NCBI GenBank assembly: GCA_903834925.1
Contig: CAILLA010000263.1
Coordinates: forward strand, 1 to 39,570
Direction: 5' to 3'
Source: an uncultured Schlesneria sp.
Lineage (GTDB): Bacteria > Planctomycetota > Planctomycetia > Planctomycetales > Planctomycetaceae
DNA length: 39,570 bases
The translations under genes and the position numbers were made by a program. The notes beneath the pieces were generated by a model, which was given only the letters and a program-made list of their open reading frames with translations, ran no database searches and was not told the origin of the DNA. Shown here piece after piece: positions 1 to 8,658 of the stretch; the first letter of the stretch is position 1; each line of letters begins with the position of its first letter.

Positions 1-1
1 A

Positions 2-286
2 AACGCGGTGATTCTTCAAACGGCCAAGACTGCAAGTGCAATGCTCGTCCGGCGACGGAAAGATGGCGTTATTGGCATTGCACTCTTTACTGAAGAACTG
101 TTTGCGGAAAGGTCACGCGACAATTGGAATAAAGACGCTGAATTATTTGAAATTAAAGATCGTGAAAAACTGGTCGAGTTTGTTCGCGATTTTATTAGTG
201 CAGGAGGAATATCACATGTCGCAGTTGATCATCAGCAAGGAGACGATAATGCCGCTTGGATTCTCGTCTCCGAACTCGGACTCTAA
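2..286 (+). CDS. Hypothetical protein, 5' end probably outside the window
   Basis: The frame is open from the left edge to a stop at 284-286, with about 94 visible residues. A GTG at 8 could start it, but the frame stays open to the edge, so the true start may lie further left. The protein is soluble and mixed charged, with no signal peptide or membrane helix. I do not recognise a family. Its last 71 bases overlap the next gene in another frame, and the Shine-Dalgarno of that gene lies inside this one, which suggests translational coupling. Reasonable coding character (the C-terminal stretch ending WILVSELGL looks protein-like), but no function can be offered. Confidence 0.5.
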   Translation, partial: NAVILQTAKTASAMLVRRRKDGVIGIALFTEELFAERSRDNWNKDAELFEIKDREKLVEFVRDFISAGGISHVAVDHQQGDDNAAWILVSELGL

Positions 287-644
287 CGCTGAGTTCGAAT
301 ACCTGTCTTCCGTGCCAATTCCGATCGAGAGACTAAGAGCAATCTTCGGAACTCAAAACATGCATGACTCAGAACAGACTGTGGATGTCGCACCGACGAC
401 TACCAAAAAAAGCTTCGGTGCCCTTCTCAGAAAGATGACCGATAAATACGACGCGGAGCAGAAGATAGCCGACGAAAAGAATCAGGCGATCAAAGAGGAT
501 CGTCGACAGTTTCAAGCATGGAAAAGAGAGGTGATTCGCGAAGTGGGAGGTGCGAAGCCGCCACAGGAACTCTTAGAAAGCTTGTGGCAAAAGCGGATGA
601 CCGTCAAAGAGGCCGCTAACAGAATTCGCCATCCATTCGGCTAG
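216..644 (+). CDS. Small hypothetical protein with charged helical C-terminus
   Basis: This is a 142-residue protein. ATG at 216 is chosen because a very strong Shine-Dalgarno (AGGAGGA, 202-208) sits 7 bases upstream; a later ATG at 360 has no comparable site. Residues about 65-125 are rich in Lys, Glu, Asp and Gln and should form a long helix, possibly a coiled coil. The end (WQKRMTVKEAANRIRHPFG) resembles a small helical binding segment. No known domain is recognised. It overlaps the preceding gene by 71 bases, so the two are probably translated together. Function unknown. Confidence 0.55.
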   Translation: MSQLIISKETIMPLGFSSPNSDSNAEFEYLSSVPIPIERLRAIFGTQNMHDSEQTVDVAPTTTKKSFGALLRKMTDKYDAEQKIADEKNQAIKEDRRQFQAWKREVIREVGGAKPPQELLESLWQKRMTVKEAANRIRHPFG

Positions 645-709
645 CCAAAATAATTTTTGATCCACCCGCATCACTTTTTCGTTACCCATCTATCTGGCAT
701 GCACGTTTA

Positions 710-1063
710 TTGCGGTGTCTGCACTTTTATCCGAGAGGAAATGGCATTAAACGTGCAAAGCCAACCTGGGCCGAAGCGGCGTATCTGGCACTGCCAACGA
801 ACCACATGCTGGAGCTGAATAACGGTTGCCTGGAGATTCTTCCCCCGCCGACCTACTTCCACGAATTGATCGTCGAGTTTCTGTATGAACTGCTTGGTTG
901 GATTATCGATCCGGAATTTCGCGCGATCACGGTGATGGAATTAGCTGGCGATGTCTATCGAGTTTCCGGTGAATTTAAAACGGATCAAACAGCAACATCA
1001 ATCTTGCTTCCAGGATTTTCTGTTTCCGTCGAAGCGACTTTTGCTGCGGGCGAAGCCCAGTAA
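710..1063 (+). pseudogene. Uma2-family (DUF820) endonuclease-like gene with internal deletion
   Basis: The N-terminal part (KPTWAEAAYLALPTNHMLEL, then ..LEILPPPTYFHELIVEFLYELLG) matches the start of the Uma2/DUF820 family, restriction-endonuclease-fold proteins very common in cyanobacteria and planctomycetes. It is followed directly by WIIDPEFRAITVMELAGDVYRVSGEF and LLPGFSV, which belong to the family's C-terminal third. Family members are usually about 185-200 residues; this reading has 117. The missing middle holds the PD-(D/E)XK-type active-site residues, so the product should be inactive. The junction lies at the Trp of the family's YWIVDP-type motif, near base 896, and the frame is kept. 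The start is uncertain: 710 (ATG) or a GTG near 749. Confidence 0.7.
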
Positions 1064-1118
1064 TCAAGCCGTTCTCGGGTTTTTCGCAATTGGTCTTCAA
1101 CCGTTCATCGCTAAATTC

Positions 1119-1556
1119 TCAGTCGCGGCGTTTAAGGTCGCTGGCCTCAACACCGATTCCGAGATCGTCGCTTGCCTCGCGTAGCCGCGATTCAGTGATG
1201 AACCCTTCATTGGTGCATCGCACAAAAAATCGGTACGCCGCATCATTCACGGTACGCCTCGCCTCCTTCAACTCCGTATGAGAAACACGGATCGGTGGGT
1301 CAGGAGGCTTCGGTTTATGAAATTCGTCTCTGCTGTCATAGACAAAGGTTTCGTGTTCGCTGACGTAACGGCTTTGTGCTGATCGCATCTGCTCGTACCG
1401 TTGGCCATATCCATCGATCACCTCAATGGCATGACGAGTCTCATTCAGCCAGAAATCAAGATTTGCTGCCTGACCAGCGAGTTGATGTCGGTTGAGTGTC
1501 ATGAACCGCGAAAGCTGATTGGCGATCAGGTTTGCGACTTCTGAAGAGTAAGACAT
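1119..1556 (-). CDS. Hypothetical protein, 145 aa
   Basis: The start ATG at 1556 has a good Shine-Dalgarno (AAGGAG) about 10 bases upstream. The protein begins MSYSSEVANLIANQLSRF and is mostly helical and charged, with a Pro-rich hinge (KPKPPDPPIR) at about residues 82-91. There is no signal peptide or membrane helix. I recognise no domain; it looks like one of the lineage-restricted soluble proteins of planctomycetes. It stands alone, converging with the broken Uma2 gene on the plus strand, with a 353-bp repeat-bearing gap upstream. Confidence 0.7.
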   Translation of the reverse strand: MSYSSEVANLIANQLSRFMTLNRHQLAGQAANLDFWLNETRHAIEVIDGYGQRYEQMRSAQSRYVSEHETFVYDSRDEFHKPKPPDPPIRVSHTELKEARRTVNDAAYRFFVRCTNEGFITESRLREASDDLGIGVEASDLKRRD

Positions 1557-1909
1557 CGTTAAATAGCTCCTTCATGAGAATTCAGCCACAGATACACACA
1601 GAACCACACAGATAAAGAGGAATAAAATCGAAAAAAACACCTTGGCCTGTCTATTCAATTCCTTGTATTTATCAGTGTGAATCTGTGTTCATCTGTGGCA
1701 AAAATTCTTCGCTTTCTCATGGCCCGCCGTTGGCCCTGGCTATTCGAACGAATGGCCCTTCAGGCCGGAAGATTGAGCGAAAAAGTTGTCGTCAACGGTT
1801 TCTTTGAATGGACTCACCATTCTCCCACAATTTCAAAATCCGAGAATCGCATTCGTTGATGCATCTCAACAAAATGAACAAACCCGAATTAATCGCCAGC
1901 GACTCTCGC
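1557..1909. other. Intergenic region with one inverted repeat
   Basis: This gap lies between the start of the 1119-1556 gene and the 3' end of the esterase/SMP-30 gene. Apart from the inverted repeat at 1585-1699, I see no convincing coding frame. Short open frames here lack ribosome sites and family resemblance. Confidence 0.6.
1585..1699. repeat. Inverted repeat of the TCTGTGTTCATCTGTGG type
   Basis: GCCACAGATACACACAGA (1585-1602) pairs with TCTGTGTTCATCTGTGGC (1682-1699), with 16 of 18 bases matching, around an AT-rich core of about 79 bases. As I remember it, this motif recurs in intergenic regions of planctomycete and verrucomicrobial genomes; here only one copy is visible. No transposase is nearby. 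Its function is unknown; a small non-autonomous element or folded RNA is possible. Confidence 0.6.
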
Positions 1910-3631
1910 TTACAACCGAGGATTCCCCGGTTTGTTCGGGACATCCCAGCCGTTGGCTCCTTTGACTTTGACCTTGCGGGAATAAACTCGATCGCCGCAG
2001 GTGCAGTACAGAACATCGAAATTCTCGCCGCCGAATGTCAGATTCGAAACTTTTCCATTGGGTGTCGGGATGATGCAGTTGACTCGACCCGGTTGATCGC
2101 AGACCTGCAGACCAAGTCGCGTCGCGACCCAGACGCGGCCATATCGATCGCAGCGGACGCCGTCGGCTCCACTGTCTTCCGCCGTGTCGGGGACATGCAA
2201 ATGAAAATATTTCTGTTTGTGAGCCAGCGATCCATCGGCTTGAATCTGGTAACTGTAAACCCAATGAGTCCGACTGTCGGCGACGTACAGCAACGATTGA
2301 TCGGGCGACATGCAGACGCCGTTCGAGAATCTCAAGCCCGTATCGACAACGGTCTTTTCACCCTTGGGATTAATGTAATAGATCTTGCTGGGGTCCGTTC
2401 CATTCCAGCCGGGATTCGTCGCATAGATTCCGCCGTTATGAGCCACGACAAGATCGTTCCCTCGGAAACCGTCAGCGATCACACTTGAATTGCCCTGAGC
2501 GTCCCAGGCAAGGACCTGACTTGTCGTACCCGCATTCGCGTACAACCGACCGTCGGGTCCAAAGGCCTGACCGTCACCCTTCTTTGAATCACTCAGAAAC
2601 TCTTTGACCGTTCCTTCCGACGTCACCTGAAATGTTTTGCCCGTTCCAACGTCGTTGAAAAAGACTTGACCCTTGGCGTTGACCGCTGGTCCTTCGGTGA
2701 ACTGATAACCTTCGCCAACAAGCTTCCAGTCTTCGCCGGGAATCAAGATCTCCTGGATCTGTGGCGAGCCTTTTCCCGACTTGATCCCGGCAGGCCAATC
2801 CTTCCACAACCAGCGCATCGCGTCTGGGAACAGTTTCGTGGCGTGTTCGCCGTTATGGCCACCTTCGCCCCAGACATGGGTCACTTCGTAACCGGCGAAG
2901 ATCAGCGATCGTTCCATCGCTTGATTGGCCATCCACCAGTCGCCGCCATAAATGTTTAAGTCGTTGCTGCCGTCTTCCAGAAAGACGCGAAGGGGCTTCG
3001 GTTCGTATTTGCGAATCAGTGTCGAATAGTTCTGTCCGCCACGCAGTCCGACATATGTCCCGATCGCGCTGAAGACGCGTCGAAAGGCGTCAGGTCGTTC
3101 CCAGGCGGCGGTGAAGGCGCAAATTGCTCCGCTACTCGCGCCGCCAATGGCTCGATCGTTGCCGTCCTTGGACAGCTTGATGGCTCGGCCATCGGCGGTT
3201 GTTTTGGTCTCGACGTTTGGCAATAACTCGTCCAGCAAAAACCGAGCGTAGCCGTCACCCAGGCCATCATATTCAAAGCTGCGATTGAAGCGTGGCAAAG
3301 CCTGATCTGACGTCGGTTTGACGATTCCCGGCGTGACAAACACCCCAATCGTGATGGGCATTTCACCTTTACTGATCAACGCGTCGAAAACTTCCGGAGC
3401 TTTGTATTGAACTCCGTCCTGATTGACGTAAACACACGCGGGCTTGGCGGGGTCGTATTGTTTCGGGATGTAGATCGAAACTTCGCGGGTTGTCCCCGGA
3501 AAAATCTTCGATTGATCGAATGTGTACTTGATGATTTCGCCTTTTGGCGTCTCTTGAGCAGACGCCGATGACGAAGCCAACAAAGCACCAACCAAGCAAC
3601 AAATTGCAATACGGTCAAAAATGAGCTGCAT
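1910..3631 (-). CDS. Secreted esterase fused to SMP-30/gluconolactonase-like domain
   Basis: 573 residues. ATG 3631 is chosen because it begins a clear signal peptide (MQLIFDRIAICCLVGALLAS, cleavage near ASA-QE). Residues about 35-300 form a putative esterase of the Esterase D/ferric-enterobactin-esterase type (PF00756), with a GASSG nucleophile elbow (Ser166). A His in GEGGHNGEH may be the catalytic His. Residues about 310-565 are a six-bladed propeller of the SMP-30/gluconolaconase/LRE type (motifs such as ..LVGEGYQFTEGPAVN, FSNGVCMSPDQSLLYVADS, ADGVRCDRYGRVWVAT). The fusion is typical of planctomycete secreted hydrolases and suggests deacylation plus lactone or sugar-ester hydrolysis of a carbohydrate outside the cytoplasm. 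The exact substrate is not predictable. It lies 78 bases downstream of the M16 peptidase gene on the same strand, with a hairpin repeat in the gap. Confidence 0.9.
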   Translation of the reverse strand: MQLIFDRIAICCLVGALLASSSASAQETPKGEIIKYTFDQSKIFPGTTREVSIYIPKQYDPAKPACVYVNQDGVQYKAPEVFDALISKGEMPITIGVFVTPGIVKPTSDQALPRFNRSFEYDGLGDGYARFLLDELLPNVETKTTADGRAIKLSKDGNDRAIGGASSGAICAFTAAWERPDAFRRVFSAIGTYVGLRGGQNYSTLIRKYEPKPLRVFLEDGSNDLNIYGGDWWMANQAMERSLIFAGYEVTHVWGEGGHNGEHATKLFPDAMRWLWKDWPAGIKSGKGSPQIQEILIPGEDWKLVGEGYQFTEGPAVNAKGQVFFNDVGTGKTFQVTSEGTVKEFLSDSKKGDGQAFGPDGRLYANAGTTSQVLAWDAQGNSSVIADGFRGNDLVVAHNGGIYATNPGWNGTDPSKIYYINPKGEKTVVDTGLRFSNGVCMSPDQSLLYVADSRTHWVYSYQIQADGSLAHKQKYFHLHVPDTAEDSGADGVRCDRYGRVWVATRLGLQVCDQPGRVNCIIPTPNGKVSNLTFGGENFDVLYCTCGDRVYSRKVKVKGANGWDVPNKPGNPRL

Positions 3632-3668
3632 TTTTCTGTCCGTGGGTGAGTGGGGTTGGGAAGAGAAA

Positions 3669-3695
3669 GGTGGGACTGCGCGGACTTGTCCCACC
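3669..3695. repeat. GGTGGGAC hairpin repeat
   Basis: GGTGGGAC (3669-3676) and GTCCCACC (3688-3695) form a perfect 8-bp inverted repeat with an 11-base loop. It lies between the M16 peptidase stop and the esterase start, both on the minus strand. On the minus strand it reads as a GTAGGGTGGGACAAG-type repeat, a form I recall as widespread in planctomycete genomes. There is no T-run, so it is not a standard Rho-independent terminator, but it could fold in the mRNA between the two genes. Confidence 0.65.
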
Positions 3696-3709
3696 CTACT
3701 GGAGGGGAA

Positions 3710-4933
3710 TCAATCTGATAGTGGGCCGACGCCGATCGTGGTCATCTGGCCGAGTGGGAATTGATCGAGCAACTTTCGAATGTCATTCAGAGTGATGTTC
3801 TGGACGATCGCCAAATCGTCGGCGATGCTGCGGTATTCCCGGCGGAACAGCCAGTTGTTGCCGAGTCCTCCGAGCCGTCCCATGGGTCGTTCACCGCGTA
3901 AAACCAGACGCGAACAAACTTTGTTCTTGGCCTGCTCAAGTTCGTCGGCGGTGACCCCCCGCTTGTTTACCTCGGCGTAAATCTTGGCGATCCGCTTGAG
4001 ATTGGATTTCGTCTCTTCCGGTGGCCCGTTGAGAAACGTCAGATAGGCTCCCGTCTCTTCGTACTCGTAGTACCCCATCTCGGCCGACTCAACCAGACCG
4101 GGGTCGAGCAATTCCCAGTACAGTCGACTATTGCAGTCGTCACCAACGATCACCGACATCAGTTCGGCGGCAAACCGTAACGGGTCGCTTCCTGATGGTG
4201 CGGGAGAAAGCTGAATGATCTGTTCCTGCTGACATTCGTCCTTCGCAATGTATTTCGTGGAGGGCTTTGGCGATGCGCGCATCACCTTGCGATCCGATTT
4301 TCCCCTCGGCCAATTTGCACAATGGCGATTCGCCAGTTCCAGGATTGTGGACCAGTCGGTATTACCCGTCACGGCGAGCACGATATTTCCCGCAAGATAG
4401 TGTTGGCGGTGATACTCGCGCATCTGTTCGGAAGACAATCCGCCGACGCTGTCCGTCGTTCCCAGTACCGATTGGCCGAGAGGATGTCCGTGGAAGTGAG
4501 CCTGCATCGCGTTGTCGTAAGCGACGGACGAGGGCTGGTCGGCATACATGCCGATCTCTTCCAGAATCACCTTCTTCTCGATATCGAAATCGTCCTGACG
4601 CAACGTGGGAAAGAGAATGCTCGACTGGATTTCAAACGTCTGCGGCAGGTATTCCGGCAGAGTTGCGGCATAATAAACCGTACTCTCTTCACCCGTAGCC
4701 GCGTTGTTATCGGCACCAACTTCATCGAAAATTCGATTCACATCTTCGGCGGTGAATCGTTCCGTCCCCTTGAAGGCCATGTGCTCTAGAAAATGGCTGA
4801 CGCCAGAAACTTCGGGAGTTTCATCGCGAGCACCCGCTTTCACGTAAAAACCGAACGCAACGCTATGCACGTCAGAATTCGTTTCGGCAACAACTTCGAG
4901 TCCATTTTCCAGCGTCGTATGATGAAAGGACAT
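3710..4933 (-). CDS. M16-family zinc metallopeptidase (insulinase/MPP-like)
   Basis: 407 residues, the normal length for single-unit bacterial M16B peptidases (YmxG/PqqL-like). The inverted zinc motif HxxEH is HFLEH at residues 47-51, and the third ligand is Glu126 in VILEEIGMY, matching the HxxEH-X74-E spacing. The C-terminal half has the M16_C domain, with an R/Y-type segment (CNSRLYWELLDPGLVESAEMGYYEYEETG). No signal peptide is seen, so it is probably cytoplasmic. It would degrade peptides in an enclosed chamber, usually as a dimer; the partner is not visible here. All active-site residues are present. The gene diverges from pyruvate carboxylase across a 243-bp gap. Confidence 0.93.
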   Translation of the reverse strand: MSFHHTTLENGLEVVAETNSDVHSVAFGFYVKAGARDETPEVSGVSHFLEHMAFKGTERFTAEDVNRIFDEVGADNNAATGEESTVYYAATLPEYLPQTFEIQSSILFPTLRQDDFDIEKKVILEEIGMYADQPSSVAYDNAMQAHFHGHPLGQSVLGTTDSVGGLSSEQMREYHRQHYLAGNIVLAVTGNTDWSTILELANRHCANWPRGKSDRKVMRASPKPSTKYIAKDECQQEQIIQLSPAPSGSDPLRFAAELMSVIVGDDCNSRLYWELLDPGLVESAEMGYYEYEETGAYLTFLNGPPEETKSNLKRIAKIYAEVNKRGVTADELEQAKNKVCSRLVLRGERPMGRLGGLGNNWLFRREYRSIADDLAIVQNITLNDIRKLLDQFPLGQMTTIGVGPLSD

Positions 4934-5176
4934 GCAATCTTTCTGATGGACAACTTTGTAAACCAGGCGGAGTCAACCGTTGGTGGCGTGAATGATAAAG
5001 GTTTACCCAAGTTTGCAACGGGTTTCCAGCACGTCAGGCGATTGTGCTTCAATCGAAGCTCCTTCTGCTCGCGCCAAACACCGCTTCATTTGCCAGTCTG
5101 AAGCCCGGTCCAGTATCCTTTCCGTTTCCAGCAAATTGAATTGTTTGTTCGCTCCAGACATAGAGAATTCCCGCGC

Positions 5177-8100
5177 ATGAAGCCCATCAAAAAATTATTG
5201 GTTGCCAATCGAAGTGAGATTGCCATTCGAGTCTGTCGCTCAGCTCATGAGCTGCATATTCGGACCGTGGCGATTTACACGTACGAAGATCGTTATGCGT
5301 TGCATCGCTTCAAAGCGGATGAAGCCTATCAGATTGGCCAACCCGGCGAGCCGATTCGTGCCTACCTGGATATTCCGGGAATCATCCGAATTGCCAAAGA
5401 GGCAAATGTCGATGCCATTCATCCGGGATACGGATTCCTTTCCGAAAACCCCGCACTTGCTGCCGCTTGTGACGAAGCGGGGATCGTGTTTGTTGGCCCG
5501 TCGGTACAGGTTTTGGAATCGCTGGGGAACAAGATCACTGCTCGCGAAATCGCACGAGCGGCAGGCGTGCCGGTTCTTGGTGGGAGCTCAAAGCCGATTG
5601 CCGACGTTGCTGACGGACAGAAGTTGGCCGAAGCGACCGGATACCCGGTGATTCTGAAAGCCGCCAATGGGGGCGGTGGACGCGGAATGCGCGTTGTCAT
5701 GAAACCGGAAGATCTGCCGGGGCTGTTCGATCAAGCACAACGCGAATCGATGTCAGCGTTCGGTTCGCCCGATATCTTCGTCGAAAAGTTCATCCAGCAG
5801 CCTCGACATATTGAAGTTCAGCTGCTGGGTGACAAGCACGGAAACCTGGTCCATCTTTTCGAACGCGATTGCTCGGTCCAAAGGCGGCACCAGAAAGTGG
5901 TCGAAATCGCACCCGCGCCGTTCCTTGACTCGAAGATTCGTGATGCGATCTGTGAATCGGCTCTGAAGATCGGTCGTGCCGTTGGCTATCAGAATGCCGG
6001 GACGGTCGAGTTCCTGTTTGATACTGCCAAGAACGATTTCTACTTCATCGAAGTGAATCCCCGAATTCAGGTCGAACACACTGTGACAGAAGAGGTCACT
6101 GGAATCGACATCGTTAAATCGCAGATTCTGGTTGCACAAGGGACGCCATTATCCGATCCCGAAATCAATCTCGGATCACAGGCCGACATCAAGACAAATG
6201 GTTATGCAATTCAATGTCGTGTGACGACCGAAGACCCGGCGAACAACTTTATGCCGGATTACGGACGCGTTTCGCACTATCGTTCTGCCGGTGGCACAGG
6301 CGTTCGTTTGGATGGCGGAAGCGCATTTTCCGGAGCCGTGATCAATCCATTTTACGATTCGCTGCTGGTCAAAGTGTCTGTGCGGGGACGGCGATTTATT
6401 GACGCAGCAAATCGCATGGAACGAGTTCTTCAAGAGTTCCGTATTCGGGGCGTGAAGACCAATATCCCCTTCCTGATCAAAGTCATGACACACCCCAAGT
6501 TTATTGAGGGTGGCTTCACGACACGGTTTATTGACGAGACTCCCGAGCTGTTCCAGTTCGCCCCTCGTAAAGACCGAGCGACAAAACTGCTCTCGTTTCT
6601 GGCTGATACAATCCTTAATACCGGAAAGACACACGCCGTTGCCGCGACCAAAGTCGATCGATCAGCAGCTCCGCTGCCAACGCTCGATTTGAACTCGCCG
6701 ATTCCCAAAGGGACTAGAGACAAGTTTAAAGAACTGGGACCGAAGAAGTTTTCCGAGTGGGTTCTCGCTCAAAAGCAGTTGCTGATCACCGACACCACGA
6801 TGCGCGATGCACATCAGTCGCTGCTTGCGACTCGGTTCCGAACGCATGACCTGCTAAACGTCGCCGATGCGTATGCTCGACTTTGTCCGCAGTTCTTTTC
6901 GCTGGAAATGTGGGGCGGTGCCACTTTCGATACGGCGATGCGGTTCAATAAAGAATGCCCGTGGGATCGATTGACTCAGCTCCGCGAGCGGATTCCCAAC
7001 ATCCTGTTTCAGATGCTGCTGCGAGCTTCGAACGCGGTCGGATATACGAACTATCCTGACAATATCGTGGTCGAATTCGTCAAAGAAGCGGCTGCAGCAG
7101 GAATGGATATTTTCCGCGTTTTCGACTCGCTCAACTGGGCACCGAATATGCGAGTCGCGATGGATGCGGTTTGCGAAACGGGTATGCTTTGTGAAGCGGC
7201 GATCTGTTACACGGGCGATATTCTCAACCCGGGGCGTCCGAAGTACGACCTCAAATACTACGTGAACCTCGCCAAGGAACTGGAGAAGGGAGGAGCTCAC
7301 CTGCTGGCCATTAAGGACATGGCGGGACTGTGTAAGCCTGCGGCTGCTGCCAAACTTGTGCAAACCCTGAAGCAGGAAATCGGGATTCCGATTCATTTCC
7401 ACACTCATGATACGGCCGGGATTCAAGCGGCTTCGATCTTGATGGCCAGCGATGTGGGATTGGATATTGCCGATGCGGCGCTGGCACCGATGTCTGGTGG
7501 AACTTCGCAACCAAACCTCAACACGCTCGTTGAGGCGGTACGGTTTTCGGATCGGAACCCCGGATTGCAGACCGAGCACCTGGATTCACTGGCCCGGTAC
7601 TGGGAAGTCGTCAGGCAATACTATCAACCGTTTGAGACGGTCATGTTGCCCGCAACCGCCGATTTGTATCAACACGAAATGCCTGGCGGCCAGTACACAA
7701 ATCTCTATCAGCAGGCGAAGGCGCTTGGAATGTCCGACCGCTGGCCTGCCGTATGCCAGATGTATGCGGAAGTGAACCGGCTATTCGGTGACATTGTCAA
7801 AGTGACGCCAAGCTCCAAGAGCGTAGGTGATATGGCGCTGTTCATGGTCGCAAACAACCTGACTTCGGCAGACATCTTGAATGAAAAGAAGGACCTGTCG
7901 TTCCCGGAAAGCGTCATTGACTTGATTAGCGGGAAAATGGGGCAGCCACCAGGCGGATTTCCTCTGGCAGTCCAACGCAGGATTCTTCGGGACAAGCCTC
8001 TCGTTTCGGGACGCCCCGGCGAAAGTCTGCTTCCTGCCGACTTTACAGCAGCGGCAGAAAAGGTTCGGCAGCTTCTTAAGCGTGATCCGACGAACTGCGA

Positions 8101-8620
8101 AGTCGTAACGTGGTTGTTGTATCCTAAGGTGTACGAGGAATTTGTTGCGCACCAGCAACTGAATTCGGACACCAGTTGTCTTCCAACACCGGTCTTCTTT
8201 TACGGACAGGCGCCTGGAGAAGAAATCTCGTTCGATATCGAGCCTGGCAAACGATTGATCGTCAAGTTCCTATCGATCAGCGATCCACATCCTGATGGAA
8301 AACGAACGGTCTTTTTCGAGTTAAACGGCCAGCCTCGTGACGTGACGGTGATTGACAAATCGCTGGAACCAAAGGCATCGGCGAATATCAAAGCCGATAC
8401 TGCCAACGCAAAACACATTGGTGCAAGTATGCCGGGCATGATTTCGACGATTGCCGTACAGGCCGGAGATAACGTCACAAAAGGCCAGAAATTGCTCAGC
8501 CTGGAAGCGATGAAAATGGAGACCAATATCACGGCCGATCGCGACGGAAAGATTGGTCAAGTCCTCATCAAACGAGGAACCCAAGTTGCCGCTGGCGATT
8601 TGCTGATTACACTCGAATAG
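5177..8620 (+). CDS. pyc: Pyruvate carboxylase, single-chain
   Basis: 1147 residues, the full length of a single-polypeptide (alpha4-type) pyruvate carboxylase, which makes oxaloacetate from pyruvate, bicarbonate and ATP. ATG 5177 is preferred over an upstream in-frame ATG (5141) because homologues begin MKPIKKLLVANRSEIAIR. Residues 1-450 are the biotin carboxylase domain, with the glycine-rich ATP loop GGGGRGMRVV and QRRHQKVVEIAPAP. From about 535 to 830 is the carboxyltransferase TIM barrel (DTTMRDAHQSLLATR at about 539-553; the catalytic Lys of AIKDMAG is residue 713). The PYC_OADA domain follows, and the last 75 residues are the biotinyl domain with AMKM (biotin Lys1113). No key residue is missing. 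It is an anaplerotic cytoplasmic enzyme. No regulatory site is recognised upstream. Confidence 0.97.
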   Translation: MKPIKKLLVANRSEIAIRVCRSAHELHIRTVAIYTYEDRYALHRFKADEAYQIGQPGEPIRAYLDIPGIIRIAKEANVDAIHPGYGFLSENPALAAACDEAGIVFVGPSVQVLESLGNKITAREIARAAGVPVLGGSSKPIADVADGQKLAEATGYPVILKAANGGGGRGMRVVMKPEDLPGLFDQAQRESMSAFGSPDIFVEKFIQQPRHIEVQLLGDKHGNLVHLFERDCSVQRRHQKVVEIAPAPFLDSKIRDAICESALKIGRAVGYQNAGTVEFLFDTAKNDFYFIEVNPRIQVEHTVTEEVTGIDIVKSQILVAQGTPLSDPEINLGSQADIKTNGYAIQCRVTTEDPANNFMPDYGRVSHYRSAGGTGVRLDGGSAFSGAVINPFYDSLLVKVSVRGRRFIDAANRMERVLQEFRIRGVKTNIPFLIKVMTHPKFIEGGFTTRFIDETPELFQFAPRKDRATKLLSFLADTILNTGKTHAVAATKVDRSAAPLPTLDLNSPIPKGTRDKFKELGPKKFSEWVLAQKQLLITDTTMRDAHQSLLATRFRTHDLLNVADAYARLCPQFFSLEMWGGATFDTAMRFNKECPWDRLTQLRERIPNILFQMLLRASNAVGYTNYPDNIVVEFVKEAAAAGMDIFRVFDSLNWAPNMRVAMDAVCETGMLCEAAICYTGDILNPGRPKYDLKYYVNLAKELEKGGAHLLAIKDMAGLCKPAAAAKLVQTLKQEIGIPIHFHTHDTAGIQAASILMASDVGLDIADAALAPMSGGTSQPNLNTLVEAVRFSDRNPGLQTEHLDSLARYWEVVRQYYQPFETVMLPATADLYQHEMPGGQYTNLYQQAKALGMSDRWPAVCQMYAEVNRLFGDIVKVTPSSKSVGDMALFMVANNLTSADILNEKKDLSFPESVIDLISGKMGQPPGGFPLAVQRRILRDKPLVSGRPGESLLPADFTAAAEKVRQLLKRDPTNCEVVTWLLYPKVYEEFVAHQQLNSDTSCLPTPVFFYGQAPGEEISFDIEPGKRLIVKFLSISDPHPDGKRTVFFELNGQPRDVTVIDKSLEPKASANIKADTANAKHIGASMPGMISTIAVQAGDNVTKGQKLLSLEAMKMETNITADRDGKIGQVLIKRGTQVAAGDLLITLE

Positions 8621-8658
8621 CGTTTGTCATTTAGAGGCTGGGCCTCGTTGGATTTGTT

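Noticed and set aside
1808-2488. A 226-codon plus-strand frame
   Set aside because: Mostly antisense to the esterase/SMP-30 fusion, whose protein families are clear.
6854-7579. A 241-codon minus-strand frame
   Set aside because: Lies fully within pyruvate carboxylase on the other strand; Arg/Ser-rich shadow translation.
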